Assembly (NCBI GenBank): GCA_021812105.1
Contig: JAKAOQ010000012.1
Coordinates: forward strand, 1 to 15,156
Origin: Microcaldota archaeon
GTDB taxonomy: Archaea; Micrarchaeota; Micrarchaeia; Micrarchaeales; Micrarchaeaceae
Reading direction: 5' to 3'
DNA: 15,156 nt
Shown piece after piece: positions 6,631 to 13,532 of this stretch. The notes under the pieces were generated by a model. That model had not been told where the DNA came from and made no database searches. It saw only the letters and a program-made list of their open reading frames with translations. The position numbers were made by a program, and so were the translations under genes. Within the stretch, counting starts at the first letter, position 1. The number at the start of each line of letters is the position of its first letter.

Positions 6631-7014
6631 TCAGTACACGTAGGCGATAAGTCTGCCGCCTATGCCCTTCTCCTTTATCTCTCTGTTCGTGAGCAGGCCC
6701 TCTGAGGTCGAAAATATCAGCATACCGAAGCTCTTGCTCGGTATGTACATCGCCTCGTACTTGAGAACTTCGCCCTTCTGGACTGGGTACCTGGGCTTTA
6801 CCACGCCTATGTCATTTATCTTGTTGGCAAGCTTCACACTGAGGACCTTCCTGCCTTCAGCCTGGACTTCCTCTACTGAACCCAGGTAACCTTCACGCTG
6901 CATTATTGAGAGCACGGCCCTGGTGAGCTTCGTGGACGGCATGGTGCATTCGCTCCTGCCAATCCTCTCGAGCGTCTTTATCTTGTTGAGCGCTTCAGCG
7001 AGTGTGTCTGCCAT
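6631..7014 (-). CDS. rps8: Small-subunit ribosomal protein S8 (uS8)
   Basis: 127 residues starting MADTLAEALNKIKTLERIG, which aligns with the usual archaeal DPLANALSxIxNAE opening. The C-terminal part has VVKPRYPVQKGEVLKYEAMYIPS, then GMLIFSTSEGLLTNREIKEKGIGGRLIAYVY, the family's characteristic end. uS8 is a primary 16S rRNA binder. The reading frame is open further upstream, through S14, but ATG 7014 is preceded by GTTGAT with a 3-nt spacer, and an N-terminal extension would simply overlap S14. The next best start is ATG 7026, which would overlap the S14 stop. The stop-to-start gap to S14 is 4 nt. Confidence 0.95.
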   Translation of the reverse strand: MADTLAEALNKIKTLERIGRSECTMPSTKLTRAVLSIMQREGYLGSVEEVQAEGRKVLSVKLANKINDIGVVKPRYPVQKGEVLKYEAMYIPSKSFGMLIFSTSEGLLTNREIKEKGIGGRLIAYVY

Positions 7015-7017
7015 ATC

Positions 7018-7023
7018 ATCAAC
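7018..7023 (-). promoter_or_regulatory. Shine-Dalgarno site deciding the S8 start
   Basis: GTTGAT ends 3 nt before ATG 7014 and embeds the S14 stop TGA (7019-7021). It supports the short S8 start and coupling of S14 and S8 translation. Confidence 0.6.
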
Positions 7024-7177
7024 CATACTTCTTGAATCCGATGTCCTTTGCGATTTCCCTGAAGCATCTCCTGCACACATATATGTTGTGCGACCTTATG
7101 AGGCCGCGCGAGGTTCCGCATATCTTGCACCGTCTCGTGCCCTTTCCCTTGAACTTTTCCTCGTTTCTGACTTTCAT
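7019..7177 (-). CDS. rps14: Small-subunit ribosomal protein S14 (uS14), zinc-binding form
   Basis: A short gene of 52 residues, starting at ATG 7177 (MKVRNEEKFKGKGTRRCKIC) and ending ...DIGFKKYG. C17-x2-C20 and C35-x2-C38 form the zinc finger of the C+ form of uS14 (S29e-like), and the motifs GLIRSHNIYVCRRCFREIA and the terminal KKYG are diagnostic. uS14 sits in the head of the small subunit. Position between L5 and S8 is canonical. TGAT ends 3 nt before the ATG; the gap after L5 is 20 nt. No unusual residues are seen. Confidence 0.96.
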   Translation of the reverse strand: MKVRNEEKFKGKGTRRCKICGTSRGLIRSHNIYVCRRCFREIAKDIGFKKYG

Positions 7178-7197
7178 GCAATCATTCTATCGTCCTT

Positions 7198-7770
7198 TCA
7201 TTCCACGCTTACTTTGAAGTTGTTTTTGATGTAATCTATTACCTCGTCTCTGCTTATCTTCCTGTGCTCACGGCTCTCAAAGCTCCTGGCCTTCTTTCTT
7301 GCCTCGACCCTGGTTCCGCGTCTCTGAAGCGATACGTTTACGTTCATGCCAAGGATTCCTATCTTGGGATTGTACTTCACTCCGTTTATGTCTATGTACT
7401 CCTTTATACCGAAATTTATGGCGTTGTCGACCACCTGCTTCCTCGTCAACCTGTTGTCCACGGCGGCAAACAGCCTCTTGAGCATCTCGGACGCGGACGC
7501 TCCTCTGAGAGTAACGAACGTGCCTATCTTCGTGCCCTCCGCGATCTTGAACTCGGGCAGCCTGTGCCTCGATATCGAATCCGCTGGCGTCTTTCCGGTC
7601 ATGCTCTCGAGAAGAGTGCGAGCGCTCTCGTGCTTCTGCTCATCGGCTCCGGTTCCTATGCTGATTACAAGCTTGTTTATCCTTATCGCGCGCATAGGAT
7701 TGTCTGAACGCACGCGCTTGGCTGTCGTGCTCGCCTTTGCAACTGCTTCTTTCTTCTCGACTCCGGTCAT
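7198..7770 (-). CDS. rpl5: Large-subunit ribosomal protein L5 (uL5)
   Basis: 190 residues. After an N-terminal extension of about 24 residues (MTGVEKKEAVAKASTTAKRV...), the family core begins at NPMRAIRINKLVISIGTG and continues with LLESMTGKTPADS, GTFVTLRGASASEMLKRLF, INFGIKEYIDINGVKY and IGILGMNVNVSLQRRGTRV. The C-terminal RKISRDEVIDYIKNNF is archaeal. uL5 binds 5S rRNA and contacts the P-site tRNA. The ATG at 7770 overlaps the S4e stop as ATGA. The Ala/Lys-rich extension is longer than usual; a start at the internal Met (NPMRAI) would leave a shorter, conventional protein, but the ATGA overlap favours the long form. Confidence 0.95.
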   Translation of the reverse strand: MTGVEKKEAVAKASTTAKRVRSDNPMRAIRINKLVISIGTGADEQKHESARTLLESMTGKTPADSISRHRLPEFKIAEGTKIGTFVTLRGASASEMLKRLFAAVDNRLTRKQVVDNAINFGIKEYIDINGVKYNPKIGILGMNVNVSLQRRGTRVEARKKARSFESREHRKISRDEVIDYIKNNFKVSVE

Positions 7771-8450
7771 ACTACCATTACATTGCTTATAAGGGTTTCA
7801 AAGGATTCGTCTCCCTGTGGACCCTTGCTCTCTATGATTAGGGACGGTTTTATGCTCTTCGTTCCCTTTTTTATTTCCTTTATCGTGCCGCTGGTTCCCA
7901 CGTGCTCGCCTTCGAGCACCACGCACTTCGCGCCGACCTTCATCGGTATATGCTTTTCTGACTTGCCCGTCTGGAACTTTACGGAGTCGCTTACCGCTAT
8001 GTCCTTGCTGCCCTCCATAATCCTTCCGTCGTGGAACCTTATCATTATCTTGCCGCCTTGCGTCTTGTATTTTCCGATAACCTTGTAGACGTTGGATGTG
8101 TCCGTGAGCTTGTCGATTATCTCTACTCGACCCCTCGCATTGATGAATAGGGTGTACGTTGCCTTGACGCTCGGTATCTCTATCACGTCGTTGATTCCTA
8201 CGGGATACCTGACTTCCCTGACTTGTACTCCGTTAACTTTTACCTCTCCACCTTTTATTATCTTGTTGAGGTCTGCGTTCCTTTCAGACAGACCGGTCTT
8301 CTTAAGAGCGAGAATCAGAGCCAGGCTTTTGCCGAGGCTGTGCCTGCCCGCGTCCGCCTTCACGACGTATTTGTGCTCCTTTCTCGGCACCGCGAGATAG
8401 CGTGGTGCGTTCAGGTTCTTTATGTGCCTGCTATTGCCCATCGTTGCCAT
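7767..8450 (-). CDS. rps4e: Small-subunit ribosomal protein S4e (eS4)
   Basis: 227 residues with the three-part eS4 layout: an N-terminal RHIKNLNAPRYLAVPRKEHKY segment; an S4-like RNA-binding module with NADLNKIIKGGEVKVNGVQV and YPVGINDVIEI; and a C-terminal KOW-like stretch (GAKCVVLEGEHVGTSGTI). eS4 is found in archaea and eukaryotes as part of the small subunit. Two ATGs are possible, 8450 (MATMGNS) and 8441 (MGNS). GTGAG ends 3 nt before ATG 8450, matching the local pattern, so I chose that. It lies 10 nt after L24 and overlaps L5 by 4 nt. Confidence 0.95.
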   Translation of the reverse strand: MATMGNSRHIKNLNAPRYLAVPRKEHKYVVKADAGRHSLGKSLALILALKKTGLSERNADLNKIIKGGEVKVNGVQVREVRYPVGINDVIEIPSVKATYTLFINARGRVEIIDKLTDTSNVYKVIGKYKTQGGKIMIRFHDGRIMEGSKDIAVSDSVKFQTGKSEKHIPMKVGAKCVVLEGEHVGTSGTIKEIKKGTKSIKPSLIIESKGPQGDESFETLISNVMVV

Positions 8451-8460
8451 TTGCTCACTC

Positions 8461-8877
8461 TTACTTCTTCTCAGCTTTCGCCGCCGCCTGCACCACGCCC
8501 GATACCCTTGGTGCTGCGCCCTGCAGCTTCTCCAGCCTGCCCTTGTGGCCAGTAGTATCGAGGTCCACTATGTAGACGTTGCTGGGACTTATCGGTATAT
8601 TGAATTCCTTGCCCCTGGCGTTCTTCCTCGTCAATCCGTCCAGGTATATCTTCCCGCTCTTCATGTTAACCAGCGTGACCTTCCCGCTCTTTCCCGAACT
8701 CGCTCCGGCCATTATCTTTACCGTGTCGCCCTTCGCGAGCCCTATGTTTGAGTGTTTTATCCCAAGCTTTTCCCTGAGGGACTTGTCAACGTGCGCGTGC
8801 ATGAAGTGCTGTCTGGCGTGCAGCGGTGCGTTGAACCTGAACTTCCTTTGCTTCCTTGATTGCGAACTCTTAATCAT
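8461..8877 (-). CDS. rpl24: Large-subunit ribosomal protein L24 (uL24)
   Basis: 138 residues. The N-terminus KSSQSRKQRKFRFNAPLHAR and KSLREKLGIKHSNIGLAKGD are typical of archaeal L24/eukaryotic L26. The KOW motif follows (KGDTVKIMAGASSGKSGKV, about 69-87), then VYLDGLTRKNARGKEFNIPI-like sequence (read as IYLDGLTRKNARGKEFNIPI) and SNVYIVDLD. uL24 starts large-subunit assembly and lies near the exit tunnel. An Ala/Lys-rich tail (AAAKAEKK) extends the C-terminus beyond the usual end. ATG 8877 has TGATGAT ending 3 nt upstream; the gap after L14 is 7 nt. Confidence 0.95.
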   Translation of the reverse strand: MIKSSQSRKQRKFRFNAPLHARQHFMHAHVDKSLREKLGIKHSNIGLAKGDTVKIMAGASSGKSGKVTLVNMKSGKIYLDGLTRKNARGKEFNIPISPSNVYIVDLDTTGHKGRLEKLQGAAPRVSGVVQAAAKAEKK

Positions 8878-8884
8878 CGGATCA

Positions 8885-9289
8885 TCATACTACTCTAGAC
8901 GCCACTCCGGCCATCTTTATGTATATCTCTACTACTTCCCTCGCCATCGGGCCTTTCACCTCTGTTCCTACTGGAAGTCCGCCCTCCTTTACGAGTATGC
9001 ACGCGTTGTCCTCGAACTTAACGCGCATGCCGTTGGGCCTTCTTATCGGCTGCTTCTGCCTTATTATGACGGCCTGCACCTTCTTCTTTATGTATTCGGG
9101 TGAACCAGCCTTTACGCTTCCTGTAAATATGTCACCTATACCGCTGGCGGCGAGCTTCCCCTTCTTGCCTCCTCCGCCTTTTCCGACCTTGTTTATTATC
9201 ATTATCATCTTGGCGCCGCTGTTGTCAGCGCACGTCAGCACGCTACCCGGAATGAGAGTCTTTGATATGTTGGTCGCTATACTCTTCAT
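8885..9289 (-). CDS. rpl14: Large-subunit ribosomal protein L14 (uL14)
   Basis: 134 residues. The conserved uL14 sequence is clear: ISKTLIPGSVLTCADNSGAK, VGKGGGGKKGKLAASGIGD, KKVQAVIIRQKQPIRRPNG and VKFEDNACILVKEGGLPVGT, then GPMAREVV near the C-terminus. uL14 sits at the subunit interface, forms bridges with the small subunit and contacts initiation and anti-association factors. The length is normal for archaea. ATG 9289 overlaps the S17 stop as ATGA, and GGGGAT lies 4 nt upstream inside the S17 coding sequence. Confidence 0.96.
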   Translation of the reverse strand: MKSIATNISKTLIPGSVLTCADNSGAKMIMIINKVGKGGGGKKGKLAASGIGDIFTGSVKAGSPEYIKKKVQAVIIRQKQPIRRPNGMRVKFEDNACILVKEGGLPVGTEVKGPMAREVVEIYIKMAGVASRVV

Positions 9290-9582
9290 TCTGATCCCCT
9301 GCTTATTACCTTAGTTACCGCGAAGGATTTCGTCTTGCTGAGCCTCCGCGTCTCAGATATTATCACTTTGTCTCCTACCTTCGCGCTCAGGCACGGCGGA
9401 TTGTGCGCGCTGATCCTCGAATGCTTTCTGACCGACCTGCCGTACTTCTTGAGGAATACGGTGTAGGGCCTTTCTACGACCACGGTCTTGTCCGCCTTGT
9501 CGCTCACTACCACGGCTTCTATGTCTGCGCCGCGCGTCTTTACGCTCCCGTGGATCGGGCATCTTGGATCATTGCATTCCAT
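9286..9582 (-). CDS. rps17: Small-subunit ribosomal protein S17 (uS17)
   Basis: 98 residues. The archaeal N-terminal signature CNDPRCPIHG (3-12) precedes the OB-fold core KTRGADIEAVVVSDKADKTV, then YGRSVRKHSRISAHNPPCLS, VGDKVIISETRRLSKTKSF and a short C-terminus. uS17 is a primary 16S rRNA binder. It is somewhat shorter at the N-terminus than many archaeal S17 proteins. ATG 9582 is preceded by AGGAGTG (9588-9594) with a 5-nt spacer after its GTG, a stronger Shine-Dalgarno site than most in this operon. The gap after Rpp29 is 24 nt, and S17 overlaps L14 by 4 nt. Confidence 0.95.
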   Translation of the reverse strand: MECNDPRCPIHGSVKTRGADIEAVVVSDKADKTVVVERPYTVFLKKYGRSVRKHSRISAHNPPCLSAKVGDKVIISETRRLSKTKSFAVTKVISRGSE

Positions 9583-9606
9583 ACTAGCACTCCTTTTTTT
9601 CTTGCT

Positions 9607-9903
9607 TCAGGGCTTTCTTCTCTTGTAGAATTTAACCGCTTTTTCCGTACGTTCAAAGGGCCTGAAGTTTATTTCAATACCTTCAACGGTGAAACTCTTT
9701 TTACCTACAAAGAATTTAAATGTTGATGTCTTTTTCACGACCTGCTTCACTCCTTCCGATGTTTCCACTACAAGGGTATTTTTTGTCTCCTTGAGCACTC
9801 TGCCCCGTACGCCTTTCTGGTTTTTGTCGAGGCTTTTTAGCACTTGCACGTTGAGTCCGGAAAGTTCGTGCAGGACGATAGTTTTATTATTATAATTGAG
9901 CAC
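9607..9903 (-). CDS. rnp1: RNase P protein component 1 (Rpp29/Pop4), GTG start
   Basis: 98 residues. The Rpp29 fold signature is visible: IVLHELSGLNVQVLKSLDKN, GVRGRVLKETKNTLVVET and KKTSTFKFFV, then VEGIEINFRPFERTEK near the C-terminus (the family's G..L..RPE.R motif). In archaea Rpp29 pairs with Rpp21 and helps the RNase P RNA cleave tRNA leaders. Its gene is usually just upstream of S17, as here. The start is GTG 9903; the upstream sequence has no ATG, and the N-terminal length matches family members. It is the first gene of the ribosomal operon in this genome, since L29, S3 and L22 are not upstream. A TATA element centred about 27 nt before the GTG suggests a leaderless transcript. Confidence 0.93.
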   Translation of the reverse strand: MLNYNNKTIVLHELSGLNVQVLKSLDKNQKGVRGRVLKETKNTLVVETSEGVKQVVKKTSTFKFFVGKKSFTVEGIEINFRPFERTEKAVKFYKRRKP

Positions 9904-9904
9904 A

Positions 9905-9912
9905 AATATAAA
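9905..9912 (-). promoter_or_regulatory. Second TATA-like element at the head of the ribosomal operon (proximal)
   Basis: TTTATATT preceded by CGAAAGG is closer to the archaeal BRE+TATA consensus than the distal element. Its predicted start (about 9882-9885) falls inside the first codons of rnp1, downstream of the GTG. If used, it would give a message without an intact Rpp29 start but with S17 and the later genes. Confidence 0.45.
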
Positions 9913-9925
9913 CCTTTCGTATTCG

Positions 9926-9934
9926 GTATATAAC
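9926..9934 (-). promoter_or_regulatory. TATA box at the head of the ribosomal operon (distal)
   Basis: GTTATATAC on the minus strand, preceded by AAACC as a possible BRE, is centred 27 nt upstream of GTG 9903. That is the distance expected for a transcript starting at or next to the start codon, so the message would be leaderless. No Shine-Dalgarno sequence precedes the GTG, which agrees with this. Confidence 0.6.
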
Positions 9935-9969
9935 GGTTTGACGTCGTTAGGGTGGGGTGGTGCGCCGGG

Positions 9970-11190
9970 CTACCTTATAACCACTTTGTCAGAAACCGTG
10001 CTTATCCTGTCTACATCGTACCGTATTACGGTCCCGTAGCTGGTCTTGACCAGAAGCACGCCCTTCTTTGCGTCGGTGCTGATTACCTTGCCGATGTAGG
10101 CGCCTATGTCGTTGACAACGCTCTTCTCCTTGAGCTTGGTCTTGGAGACCGCCTTGCGCCTGAGCAGCATGCTGAGCTCGGATATTCCGTATCCGAACAG
10201 CATCGCTATCCCCCCAAGGAACAGGAACTCCCAGAAATAGAGCTGGTCGGCGATCCACGCGGCTGTCAGGTAGATTATCGAGAGCACGACTATGGTGTAG
10301 CCTATGTTGCTGCCCTGCGTTATCGCGCGGTACCTCAGTCTCTTCCCCTCCAGGTCCATCACGCGGCCTATCAGATAGAGACCAAGCGTCACGGGCAGCA
10401 GTAGTATGAAGCTCTCGAGCCCGTACGCCACGGATACCAGTACGTTCCCGGTGCTCTTGAGCGAGGCCGTGTAGCTGCTTGCCCCGAGTATCAGGTTTAT
10501 GATGAAGAATATTATTGTGCTTGTGTAGAATATGAAGCTCAGCCTGTCGACGCTGAATCCGAAGCCCCTGAACGAGTTCACTACGGCGTCCTCGAGGCCA
10601 AAGCCCTTGATGAGTAGATAAAGGCCTATAAGGCTTACCGGCAACTGCCAGCCGTAGTGCAGGTAGGCGCTTATCGCAAATAGCAGAAGAAGCACTGCGG
10701 GTATCCCAAATATGATCCTGGCGAAGTGGGGCTCCTTCAGCTTTTCAAATACTACGAAATAGGTATTCTCAAGCTTCTCTGCCTGCTTCATCCTGACGAG
10801 GTCTACGCTGTTCACCTTTATCCTGCTTTTCAGTATTGGCAGTACGCGGTTGTCGCTAGCACCGTCGGTGACGAGTATGCAAGCGTCAACCTTGAACCTG
10901 TCGAGCAGCATGTCTATCTGCCTCGCGAGCTCGGAATCGGCGACGTAACCCTCCTTCTCCGCTCCGGTAACGGCGGCCACGGCGACGGGATAGCCCGCCG
11001 CCTTGAGCTCGTCGTACTTCTTTATGCTCTCGAACAGGACGTTGGCGTCCGTATCCTGAGGATCAGCAAGTATGAATTTGTCTGCCGCGGCTAGGATGTT
11101 CGCTCTCCCGACAACGGGGCCAGATATCTTAGCTTTTTGGTACAGGTCGTTGTCTATGTCGACGGCCAGCACGAGCAGCCTCTCAGCCAT
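9970..11190 (-). CDS. DUF373 family integral membrane protein
   Basis: 406 residues. The soluble N-terminal half (1-150) matches archaeal DUF373 (PF04123): LVLAVDIDNDL (6-16, with D11 and D13), GPVVGRANILAAADKFILAD (24-43), QDTDANVLFESIKKYDEL (45-62), EGYVADSELARQID and CILVTDGASD (104-113). The second half has about six hydrophobic segments (roughly 158-177, 182-197, 215-237, 250-277, 298-316, 319-340), and a soluble beta-rich tail (362-406) ends DKVVIR. The family's function is unknown. I chose ATG 11190 (MAERLL) because it begins at the family's usual point and has GGGGTG 9 nt upstream; the frame stays open to 11280 but that lead resembles no domain. The gene is flanked by its own promoter and by the ribosomal operon promoter, so it is probably monocistronic or read through into rnp1. 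Confidence 0.88.
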   Translation of the reverse strand: MAERLLVLAVDIDNDLYQKAKISGPVVGRANILAAADKFILADPQDTDANVLFESIKKYDELKAAGYPVAVAAVTGAEKEGYVADSELARQIDMLLDRFKVDACILVTDGASDNRVLPILKSRIKVNSVDLVRMKQAEKLENTYFVVFEKLKEPHFARIIFGIPAVLLLLFAISAYLHYGWQLPVSLIGLYLLIKGFGLEDAVVNSFRGFGFSVDRLSFIFYTSTIIFFIINLILGASSYTASLKSTGNVLVSVAYGLESFILLLPVTLGLYLIGRVMDLEGKRLRYRAITQGSNIGYTIVVLSIIYLTAAWIADQLYFWEFLFLGGIAMLFGYGISELSMLLRRKAVSKTKLKEKSVVNDIGAYIGKVISTDAKKGVLLVKTSYGTVIRYDVDRISTVSDKVVIR

Positions 11191-11199
11191 TGTAGTACG

Positions 11200-11205
11200 C
11201 ACCCC
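11200..11205 (-). promoter_or_regulatory. Shine-Dalgarno site of the DUF373 gene
   Basis: GGGGTG within AAAAGGGGTGCG, 9 nt before ATG 11190, supports the MAERLL start over upstream in-frame starts near 11235 and 11280. Confidence 0.6.
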
Positions 11206-11232
11206 TTTTACAGAGAGATAGCACTCAAACAG

Positions 11233-11240
11233 CATAAAAA
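11233..11240 (-). promoter_or_regulatory. Possible TATA box of the DUF373 gene
   Basis: TTTTTATG, centred about 46 nt upstream of ATG 11190, would place the transcript start near 11210 and give a leader of about 20 nt that carries the GGGGTG site. An alternative AT-rich element, CATATACAAT, lies at 11281-11290. Neither is a perfect match. Confidence 0.4.
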
Positions 11241-11315
11241 CCTTGCTATTTTCAGAATAGAGGCATGGTCCTATCAACAAATTGTATATGGAGAGGGCGG
11301 GGATAAGGCTATGTC

Positions 11316-11331
11316 AAGAAACAATAAAAAA
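11316..11331 (-). terminator. Probable T-rich terminator after priS
   Basis: On the minus strand, TTTTTTATTGTTTCTT begins 22 nt after the priS stop. It directly follows GCTCTATGAGC, which can form a 4-bp hairpin. Archaeal transcription ends on oligo-T tracts, with or without hairpins. Position at the end of the Spt5-to-PriS gene run and before the DUF373 promoter supports the call. The remainder of the 162-nt gap holds only the DUF373 promoter and Shine-Dalgarno elements. Confidence 0.5.
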
Positions 11332-11352
11332 GCTCATAGAGCGGTGGCAGCG

Positions 11353-12495
11353 CTACTTCATCGTACCCTTACCTTTCAGGAGGAGATAGGCCGCCGCGTA
11401 TGTGGGCAGCTCTGCCGTGCTGTTGTCAAAAGGCCCAAACTCTTCGCCGCCCATGTGGAATTTGGGGGCTGTGACGTTTACCTTCATCGGCTCATTACCG
11501 AAAGCTATCGCGTCGTTCATTGGGTCGAACCTGTCGATTTCTGAAAGCGAGAACTTCTTCGCGATGAGTCCGGTAGAGCCGTGTATAGAGTTCTGCAGCC
11601 TTATGAGATGGTTGGGATCGTTCGTTACGTTCCTGTCTATCGAGTCGCTCTGCTTGATTACTACGCCGCTTATCACTTTCGACCAGAACTCTGCCTTCTT
11701 TGGTATTTCGACCTTGTCCCAGTTGCCGGTGCTTATGCCGAGTATTATCTCCGTCCTCCTCCTAACGAGCTTTGACGCCAGGGGCCGGTCTATGCCGAGT
11801 TCCGTGAGCGAGCCTATCCCAGTGTTGAGCCGGCTTATGAACGCCCTCGCGAACTTGCCGCCCCAGCCCATGTCGGTAGGCTTGGGCCCCTTCAGCTGCA
11901 GGCCGCGTATTCCCAGCGTGGGAAATATGGATCTGGGTTCGAGATCGGTAGCTGATATGTACGAGCTTATCTCTTTCCTCTCCACGCTACCCGCATGAAA
12001 GACGCCGTCGTTGTATACGTGCACGTGGTAACCCCTGTTGCCGCTGAAGTTAACCTCGAGCTCGCCCTTTGAGAAACCGAAGTCTGGAATAAGAAAGTCT
12101 TCTATCAGCCTTATCGTTTCCCTCTTTACGGAGTCCAGGCAGTTTTCGCACACCCAATCTGTGCCGTGCTCCTTCTGGCACGCGAGGTGCAGATCTGACG
12201 CGTCAAGGTCGAAGACCAGCTCTGCTCCGATCATTTTCTTGTTCTCCATGGGCCTCGCTTCAGGGAGCTCGTAGTGGGCCGAGGAATATGAAACGTACGC
12301 CGGAGCGTTTGATACAAGATATTTTTGGAGTGATGGTGGGTCTTTGAACGACGCGTGCCTGAACGCGATCTTGTTCTCGAAATCCCCGAATCCGAACTCG
12401 CGCTTCTCCACGCTTTTCGGCGCGATGTCTCTCGCGTTGGAGTAGTATCCCCTTATCAGGGAGCGCAGGATGTTTGAGGAATTGGCGTCGAGCAT
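11353..12495 (-). CDS. priS: DNA primase small (catalytic) subunit PriS
   Basis: 380 residues, a normal length for archaeal PriS. The catalytic aspartates lie in ELVFDLDASD (D96, D98). A zinc-binding knuckle is formed by C106, H110, C116 and C119. SGNRGYHVHV (151-160) is the conserved SGxRGxH motif. The third acidic/nucleotide-binding region is IDRNVTNDPNHLIRL (286-300), followed by SIHGSTGL (303-310). PriS with PriL makes the primers for archaeal DNA replication; PriL is not in the window. The start is ATG 12495, with GGTG ending 5 nt upstream. It lies 20 nt after the SDR gene and is the last gene before a T-rich terminator, so it is probably transcribed with spt5 and rpl11. Confidence 0.96.
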   Translation of the reverse strand: MLDANSSNILRSLIRGYYSNARDIAPKSVEKREFGFGDFENKIAFRHASFKDPPSLQKYLVSNAPAYVSYSSAHYELPEARPMENKKMIGAELVFDLDASDLHLACQKEHGTDWVCENCLDSVKRETIRLIEDFLIPDFGFSKGELEVNFSGNRGYHVHVYNDGVFHAGSVERKEISSYISATDLEPRSIFPTLGIRGLQLKGPKPTDMGWGGKFARAFISRLNTGIGSLTELGIDRPLASKLVRRRTEIILGISTGNWDKVEIPKKAEFWSKVISGVVIKQSDSIDRNVTNDPNHLIRLQNSIHGSTGLIAKKFSLSEIDRFDPMNDAIAFGNEPMKVNVTAPKFHMGGEEFGPFDNSTAELPTYAAAYLLLKGKGTMK

Positions 12496-12515
12496 AAAAA
12501 CACCAGAAGAAGGGA

Positions 12516-13532
12516 TCAGGCTCTTGCGCTGGCGCTCTTCAGGAAGTCCTGTACGAGCTCATTCGACCCCCTATCTATCTTTATCTTTGGCTTGAACCCT
12601 ATGTCCTTGAATATCTTGTCGGAACTTATCATCCTGTCGCTCGTCAGAAATTCGAACTCGTCGTACTTCAGGTTTACGAACCTTCTGCTCAACCGAGCTA
12701 CGGTTGTAGAGCGGCTCTTCGTAGGCGCTGGCACCCCGAGCAGGCGCGCTGCGAGCTCGAAAAGACTTTTTATCGTATGATACTCGTTGTCGGTAACGTT
12801 GTAGGTCTCGTTTATGCTCTTCGTGTTCTCCGCAGCCTCAACAATTGCGTCTGCGGCGTCCTGCACGTGAATCAGCGAGAGATGATTCGTGCCGTCGCCT
12901 ATGTACATCAGCTTGCCCTCCTTGAGGAGCTGAAAAACTTTGAAGAAAGAATTCTCGTATCCTGGGCCGTACAGCGTGCTGTACCTGAGTATAGTGTACT
13001 TCAGTCCGGGATTTGAGTCCGCGTAAGCCTTCACGACCTCTTCCTGCATCAGCTTGCTCTTCGAATAGTTGCTCTCAGGATGCGTGTTTGACTCTTCGGT
13101 GAGCACCTCGCCGGGTCTCCTGTAACCGTATACCGTCACGCTGCCTACGCACATGAAGCGAACGGGTTTGCCCTTGTTCGCGTTCAGCGCCGCGTTTATG
13201 ACGTTCTCGGTTCCGACCACGTTTATATCTATGAACTCGTCGTAGGTGTGCTTGTAGTTGTAAACCGCGCTGGCGACGTGAAATATGTTGTCTACTCCTT
13301 CGCAGGCCTTCTGCAGTTCGCCCGCGTCACGCTCGTTCTTAAGTGTTATGTCTGCTATGTAGGGTTTGACTCCCGGAGGAAGCTGCTTCCATCCCGGGTC
13401 TACCGCGGGCTCGCCCCTTATAATCGCCCGCACTTCGTGGCCATTGTCAACCAGCCTTTTTACAATCAGCGCCCCGAGTTTGCTGGTCGCTCCAGTAACC
13501 AGATCTACAGGCCTGTCAATCTCCTTCGCCAT
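12516..13532 (-). CDS. NAD-dependent epimerase/dehydratase, extended SDR family
   Basis: 338 residues with a Rossmann N-terminus, VTGATSKLG (12-20). The usual TGxxGxxG glycine motif is present except that the middle Gly is Ser (S17). Other extended-SDR marks are ADIT (60-63), HVASAV (85-90), DINVVGTENVINAA (102-115), S131 in VGSVTVYG, the catalytic pair YSKSK (Y156, K160), and LRYSTLYGPG. The later DAADAIVEA and ETYNVTDNEY segments fit the substrate domain. Likely substrates are nucleotide sugars or a steroid/flavanone-like alcohol; the sequence does not decide. Residue R39 after the second strand (IIRGE) could favour NADP over NAD. The start at ATG 13532 overlaps the upstream gene by 17 nt, and priS follows after 20 nt, so it belongs to the same operon. 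Confidence 0.9.
   Translation of the reverse strand: MAKEIDRPVDLVTGATSKLGALIVKRLVDNGHEVRAIIRGEPAVDPGWKQLPPGVKPYIADITLKNERDAGELQKACEGVDNIFHVASAVYNYKHTYDEFIDINVVGTENVINAALNANKGKPVRFMCVGSVTVYGYRRPGEVLTEESNTHPESNYSKSKLMQEEVVKAYADSNPGLKYTILRYSTLYGPGYENSFFKVFQLLKEGKLMYIGDGTNHLSLIHVQDAADAIVEAAENTKSINETYNVTDNEYHTIKSLFELAARLLGVPAPTKSRSTTVARLSRRFVNLKYDEFEFLTSDRMISSDKIFKDIGFKPKIKIDRGSNELVQDFLKSASARA

Noticed and set aside
7015..7080. A 22-residue N-terminal extension of S8 reading through S14
   Set aside because: It would overlap S14 out of frame, while ATG 7014 has a well-placed GTTGAT and begins like other archaeal S8 proteins.
11191..11280. A 30-residue N-terminal extension of the DUF373 protein
   Set aside because: The extension matches no domain, overlaps the likely promoter, and the MAERLL start has a good Shine-Dalgarno site and the family's usual beginning.
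11341..11352. Possible small RNA or tRNA in the priS-DUF373 gap
   Set aside because: No cloverleaf or box C/D or H/ACA pattern is seen; the gap is explained by a T-rich terminator and the DUF373 promoter.
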